36,056 nucleotides of DNA. Origin: Solobacterium sp. GTDB taxonomy: Bacteria > Bacillota_I > Bacilli_A > Erysipelotrichales > Erysipelotrichaceae. The DNA lies in the NCBI GenBank assembly GCA_024696355.1, contig JAILGV010000003.1, forward strand, positions 1 through 36,056, read 5' to 3'. The notes beneath the pieces are model-generated. The model did not search any database. It saw only the letters and a program-made list of their open reading frames with translations, and had not been told where the DNA came from. Below, one piece after another: positions 32,723 through 36,056 of the stretch; positions within the stretch are counted from its first letter, which is position 1, and every line of letters begins with the position of its first letter. The position numbers were made by a program, and so were the translations under genes.

Positions 32723-33720
32723 GCCGTAGGTACCGCCCTGTCTCCGTTCATAGAAACTACACTGTTGATGATTCTGCCGTCATAATACATGACGGAGGAA
32801 GAACCGCCGTCAAGATTGGCGGCAGCTACTGCACCGTATTCCATCATGATCCTGATGCAGTCTTCATAGGATGCACCGATGCAGTTCGGCTGTCTGCCGT
32901 CAATGACGAGCAGAAGGACGGATCCGTCAGGAGTCTGTCCGATTACCGTACGCGGATTGAGGCCGCCGCCGTTTCCGGCCACTGCAACAGGGTGTGAGTC
33001 ATATACAAGAACCGGACCGAAGGTGACAGCATCCGTCAGGCCCCATTCGAGCGCCTGCTCACCGGTCATATCACCGACGATCAGATGGTTTTCTTTATTG
33101 AAGCCGATCAGCGTCTGATAGTCGCTCATTTTTCCGGCTACGAGTTTTTCGTCCTTGATAACAATCTTGTATGGGATGGAGCCGTCTCCCTGGCCGTTGG
33201 GATCTTCGAAGCCGCCGGCATTGATTCCGGCTATTGCGCCGGACGTCTGTACATAGTCTTCGACGGAATATCCCTTTGAAGGATCATTCATAAGAACATT
33301 AACGCCGAGCTGTATCCGTGAAGGATCACGGACAATCATCATTTTTCCTTTGAAAGTGCCGCCCGCGATATCGATGATCTCAATTTTGTCTTTTTCATCC
33401 TCGGGAATAACAAACTCCGTGTTGTCGGTATTTGTGACCGGGATATCATAATTGACAGTATTCTTGTACAGAATGGCATCACGGTCCTCATCTGTATAGA
33501 AAAGATTTACAATTGCTTTTCCGCGCCGTGTTTCCCAGAACGTCGAAACGACCAGCTCGCTGAATGTCTGGGAAGGACCTTTCAGAAGCAGGCGCAGTGC
33601 AATATAACCTGAAATCATCACCGGAACCATGACGGCGACAATTGTAAGCAGGGTTTTTCTTAAGAAACGCCGTATTCCGGCATTAAGTTTCAGTTTCTTC
33701 TTTTTTCTTCTTTTTGTCAT
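32707..33720 (-). CDS. Membrane-anchored phosphodiester glycosidase (NAGPA family)
   Basis: 337 residues. Basic N-terminus (TKRRKKKKLKL), one helix at about 23-46, then an outer domain. Residues from about 150 carry the NAGPA landmarks: IAGINAGGF, NPRTVIGQT, LLLVIDGRQP and NLDGGSSSVMYYDG, the conserved set of the family named for the enzyme that uncovers mannose-6-phosphate by removing GlcNAc from a phosphodiester. In bacteria such proteins occur in exopolysaccharide and teichoic-acid loci and split sugar-phosphate diesters. It is first in a three-gene minus-strand unit and divergent from LtaS, so it may trim glycosyl or phosphodiester groups on the same polymer. Specificity is unknown. Confidence 0.9.
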   Translation of the reverse strand: MTKRRKKKKLKLNAGIRRFLRKTLLTIVAVMVPVMISGYIALRLLLKGPSQTFSELVVSTFWETRRGKAIVNLFYTDEDRDAILYKNTVNYDIPVTNTDNTEFVIPEDEKDKIEIIDIAGGTFKGKMMIVRDPSRIQLGVNVLMNDPSKGYSVEDYVQTSGAIAGINAGGFEDPNGQGDGSIPYKIVIKDEKLVAGKMSDYQTLIGFNKENHLIVGDMTGEQALEWGLTDAVTFGPVLVYDSHPVAVAGNGGGLNPRTVIGQTPDGSVLLLVIDGRQPNCIGASYEDCIRIMMEYGAVAAANLDGGSSSVMYYDGRIINSVVSMNGDRAVPTAWLVK

Positions 33721-33742
33721 TTGATTTAAGTATCGTTAAAAC

Positions 33743-33759
33743 AAGCACTGTGAGTGCTT
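33743..33759 (-). other. Hairpin at the predicted 5' end of the NAGPA operon mRNA
   Basis: AAGCACT and AGTGCTT arms (33743-33749, 33753-33759) with a 3-base loop. The minus-strand -10 box at 33765-33770 predicts a transcript beginning at about 33758, so the mRNA would open with this stem. It could stabilise the RNA or be an operator between the divergent promoters. Confidence 0.5.
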
Positions 33760-33764
33760 CCGTT

Positions 33765-33773
33765 ATTATAGCA
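33765..33773 (-). promoter_or_regulatory. Extended -10 promoter for the NAGPA operon
   Basis: On the minus strand TGCTATAAT, a perfect TGnTATAAT, 45 bases before ATG 33720. No -35 match. Confidence 0.65.
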
Positions 33774-33796
33774 CAAGGTGTATTCTATCCGTTGTA

Positions 33797-33805
33797 TGGT
33801 ATAAT
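33797..33805 (+). promoter_or_regulatory. Extended -10 promoter for ltaS
   Basis: TGGTATAAT, 37 bases before ATG 33843, back to back with the NAGPA operon promoter; the two -10 boxes are about 30 bases apart. GGGGTG before the ATG serves as a weak ribosome site. Confidence 0.65.
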
Positions 33806-33842
33806 CACTTTGTTTTAAGTTTTCACTTACCGGGGTGTTTTT

Positions 33843-35777
33843 ATGGCAAAAAAGAAGAAAAGAATGCGCCGAAGCGCACGCATTATCTTATATGTGCTGA
33901 TTGAACTTTTGTATTTTATCTGTAATTTTGTATATTTCCTTTTTATCAGGAATCAATATTCGGTTACCACTGTTTATTCCGCACATTTTTTCACTGCATT
34001 TATTCTCGGTGCTCTGTTAATCATTCTGCTGTTCGGCGCTTCCGTGAACAGGTACGTCATGCTTGTGTACGGCGAAATATTCATCATTTACCTGGTAACC
34101 CAGTCGTGCTACAACAGGGCATTTCATTCCTATTACCGCTTCTTTACCGTGCAGGACCTGCTTGGTGAGGTCTGGGGTGTCAAGGACAGCGCTGCGGAGT
34201 TTCTGAGGGCAGGGGATATTGCCGCAATGGCATTGTTTGCCGTGATGACAATCATCTTTATCATTCTGTTCTTCACATTCCAGAAAAAGGCATTTGCCCT
34301 GGGATACCGTCTGCCGGTGAAAGTTCTCAGTCTGCTTCTGCTGATTCCGATCGTCGCAAACTACAGAGCGGTGATGAATAAGCTGGAAGCGACAAAGGAA
34401 GAAGAGGGCGTTGCCGAAACACAGACGGATTACTATGTTTACAGCAGGATTCCTAATGTCAATCAGTTTGTTGAGCGCTTCGGAATACTGACGTTCGGGA
34501 TCAGGGACTTTAAGTCCTTTGTGTCAAATGAGACCGTGACGGTGGATGACAGAGCGATGATTGCCGAATTTCTGGAAGGAAGGCCGGAACAGACATCCAA
34601 TGAACTGACGGGGATTTTTGAAGGGAAGAATGTCTTCTTCGTACAGGCCGAATCCTATAACCATATCTGTCTTGATGAAGAACTGATGCCGACAATCTAT
34701 AAGATGTACAGCGAAAGCATCCGTTTTGACGACTTCAATACACCGGCACTGCCCGGCTCAACCAGTGATACGGAATTTCTGGCGAATACATCCCTGATTC
34801 CCGACAGTGAAGGGCATGCGGTCTGCTACACATATCCGTACAACACGTTCCCGACGACGCTTCCCAATCTGTTCAACGACGCCGGGTATCATACAACCGC
34901 ATATCATAACAATTACGGCGAATACTATAACCGCAGCGTGATTATGAAGACATTCGGTTATGATGAGTACTTCGACTGTACTGCACTCGGCATCGGCGAT
35001 ACCAGTGATGATACAACAACAATGAATGTCATGAAATGGATCCTTGCCGAAGAAGAGGGACCGTGGATGGCATACTGGATCACATACAGCGGCCATCAGC
35101 CGTATACTCTGGACAGCGTCGGCGTGTCGGAAGAAGATGTGAAGAAGATCAGGGAAAAATATCCGGACCTGTCGGATGAATATGTTTCTTATTTTGCAAA
35201 GAACATGGATCTGGACAGGTGCCTCGGCGAATTTGTGCAGATTCTTGAGGATGCCGGAAAACTTGATGATGTTGTATTTGTATTCTTCGGAGATCATCTG
35301 GTCAAAAGCCTCAGCCTGTATCAGGAAAGTACGATCTGGGAGGAAATGGGAAGAGAGTATACTGAGGAAGAATCCTACACGGATCTGTATTTCTACAACA
35401 GTGCGGCTGAACCGGCAGTGTACAAAAAAGTCGGAACTGCTCTGGATATGATTCCGACTGTCGCCAACATGTGGAATTTCAAGATTGATATGAAGACGAT
35501 TCTGGGCAGGGATCTGGCGGACGATACATACAGGGGATTCTATTTCAGTGAATGGGACAACTGGAAGACAGCTGACTGGTACTATGTGCTGTCAAAGAAT
35601 TATCTGCAGAGATATGATCAGAACTATGATCTGGATACTGCACTTGAGCAGATCAGCTATTACCTGAAGGAGAAGGAAGTGTCCAGGAATATCCTGAAGA
35701 CAGATTATTTCGCTCCCGAGGGAAAAATCTATCCCAGCATAGATCCGGATATGGAAGCGAATCAGCCGGCCTGGTAA
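33843..35777 (+). CDS. ltaS: LtaS-type lipoteichoic acid synthase / phosphoglycerol transferase
   Basis: 644 residues, the normal LtaS size. Five hydrophobic helices lie at about 12-35, 45-66, 70-90, 125-147 and 158-175, then an outer sulfatase-fold domain. Active-site elements: FFVQAESYNHI with metal ligand E270, PGSTSDTEF with nucleophile T307, ITYSGHQPY (H418) and FFGDHL with D484-H485. LtaS takes glycerol-phosphate from phosphatidylglycerol and polymerises it on a glycolipid anchor outside the membrane. The C-terminal extension of about 60 residues past the catalytic core is not a known domain. It has its own promoter, is divergent from the NAGPA operon and is closed by a terminator. Other substrates within the family remain possible. 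Confidence 0.92.
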   Translation: MAKKKKRMRRSARIILYVLIELLYFICNFVYFLFIRNQYSVTTVYSAHFFTAFILGALLIILLFGASVNRYVMLVYGEIFIIYLVTQSCYNRAFHSYYRFFTVQDLLGEVWGVKDSAAEFLRAGDIAAMALFAVMTIIFIILFFTFQKKAFALGYRLPVKVLSLLLLIPIVANYRAVMNKLEATKEEEGVAETQTDYYVYSRIPNVNQFVERFGILTFGIRDFKSFVSNETVTVDDRAMIAEFLEGRPEQTSNELTGIFEGKNVFFVQAESYNHICLDEELMPTIYKMYSESIRFDDFNTPALPGSTSDTEFLANTSLIPDSEGHAVCYTYPYNTFPTTLPNLFNDAGYHTTAYHNNYGEYYNRSVIMKTFGYDEYFDCTALGIGDTSDDTTTMNVMKWILAEEEGPWMAYWITYSGHQPYTLDSVGVSEEDVKKIREKYPDLSDEYVSYFAKNMDLDRCLGEFVQILEDAGKLDDVVFVFFGDHLVKSLSLYQESTIWEEMGREYTEEESYTDLYFYNSAAEPAVYKKVGTALDMIPTVANMWNFKIDMKTILGRDLADDTYRGFYFSEWDNWKTADWYYVLSKNYLQRYDQNYDLDTALEQISYYLKEKEVSRNILKTDYFAPEGKIYPSIDPDMEANQPAW

Positions 35778-35794
35778 TAAACAAAGCAAACGGA

Positions 35795-35836
35795 AGAGCC
35801 GCCGGGTGCATGTGATCATGCGCGCTGCGGCTTTTT
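35795..35836 (+). terminator. Terminator after ltaS
   Basis: AGCCGC (35797-35802) pairs with GCGGCT (35827-35832); an inner GCATG/CATGC stem lies in the loop; a run of five Ts (35832-35836) ends it. Confidence 0.85.
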
Positions 35837-35920
35837 CATATGCCGGAAATCACTGCCGGGATATCTGTCATTCTGCGGCAGCTGCGGATCATCTGTTTTT
35901 GATTTTCAGAGGGAACATAA

Positions 35921-35929
35921 TGTTATAAT
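35921..35929 (+). promoter_or_regulatory. Extended -10 promoter for the last gene
   Basis: TGTTATAAT with a possible weak TTGATT at 35899-35904 (19-base spacing). Predicted start about 35936; AGGAG lies before ATG 35959. Confidence 0.6.
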
Positions 35930-35958
35930 CAAATCAGTTGACAGGAGAAAAGATAATT

Positions 35959-36056
35959 ATGGCTGAATTTGAAATGAAAAATGAACTTGCGTATGTCAGT
36001 GTCGATGAGCATGCTTCGGAGATTACAAGCTTCAGGGATCTTTCAACAAAGACGGA
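35959..36056 (+). CDS. Aldose 1-epimerase (galactose mutarotase)-like, N-terminal fragment
   Basis: Only the first 32 codons fit in the window. ATG 35959 follows ACAGGAG. The sequence runs through ELAYVSVDEHASEITSFRDL, which matches the opening beta-strands of aldose-1-epimerase-like proteins (the LacX/YphB group: a short strand, then HGAEL/HASEI, then SF-x-D). These interconvert sugar anomers or act on hexose-6-phosphates. The call rests on a short stretch. Confidence 0.6.
   Translation, partial: MAEFEMKNELAYVSVDEHASEITSFRDLSTKT

Noticed and set aside
1-36056. Mobile elements, CRISPR arrays, tRNA or rRNA genes
   Set aside because: I looked for transposase-like frames, regularly spaced repeats and RNA gene folds and saw none.

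Overview
The window looks like a piece of a low-to-moderate GC Bacillota (Firmicutes) chromosome. The signs are AGGAGG-type ribosome sites, type II lipoprotein signal peptides, a LytR-CpsA-Psr (LCP) ligase, an LtaS-type lipoteichoic acid synthase, and LicD/CDP-glycerol-transferase chemistry, with no outer-membrane genes. An anaerobic gut or oral member of the Erysipelotrichia or Lachnospiraceae type would fit, but I cannot fix the family from sequence alone. Almost every gene makes, exports, decorates or remodels a cell-surface glycopolymer. No rRNA, tRNA, CRISPR array, insertion sequence or phage gene was seen. There is no gene-free stretch over about 200 bases.

Layout. (1) 1-7126: the end of a GT4 glycosyltransferase, an O-antigen-polymerase-like membrane protein, a GT2 transferase, then a new promoter driving a GtrB-like polyprenyl-phosphate glycosyltransferase, a membrane-anchored unknown and a multidomain LCP ligase, closed by a terminator. 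(2) 7239-11234: four genes linked by 4-base ATGA overlaps (rfbA, an SDR epimerase/reductase, rfbB, glf), supplying a dTDP-6-deoxyhexose and UDP-galactofuranose. (3) 11357-14815: flippase plus two GT2 genes. (4) 14949-19416: GT2, a second flippase that apparently starts at ACG, and a GH43-like lipoprotein. (5) 19463-22807: a compact cassette of an IspD/TarI-like cytidylyltransferase, an acetolactate-synthase-like TPP enzyme and LicD. (6) 22873-23877, minus strand: pta, the only clear central-metabolism gene. (7) 24006-29507: a polytopic DUF6056-like protein, a small lipoprotein, a LicC-like nucleotidyltransferase with an N-terminal winged helix, and a YidC/Oxa1 domain fused to a TagF-like glycerophosphotransferase. 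(8) 29587-33720, minus strand: a phosphodiester glycosidase (NAGPA), a membrane-anchored unknown and a membrane sulfatase-fold protein. (9) 33843-35777: LtaS, divergent from (8). (10) The first bases of an aldose-1-epimerase-like gene.

How they work together (inference): sugar nucleotides from rfbA/rfbB/SDR/glf feed six or more transferases that build lipid-linked repeats. Two flippases export them, the Wzy-like protein polymerises them and the LCP protein ligates them to the wall. A second layer adds phospho-substituents: CDP-activated groups made by the IspD-like and LicC-like enzymes would be transferred by LicD and by the YidC-TagF fusion. LtaS and the sulfatase-fold protein would act outside the membrane on phospholipid-derived groups, while the GH43-like lipoprotein and NAGPA protein could trim the product. 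The most unusual items are the IspD/TPP/LicD cassette and the YidC-TagF fusion. Many units have an extended -10 promoter (TGnTATAAT), and two genes have almost no 5' leader.
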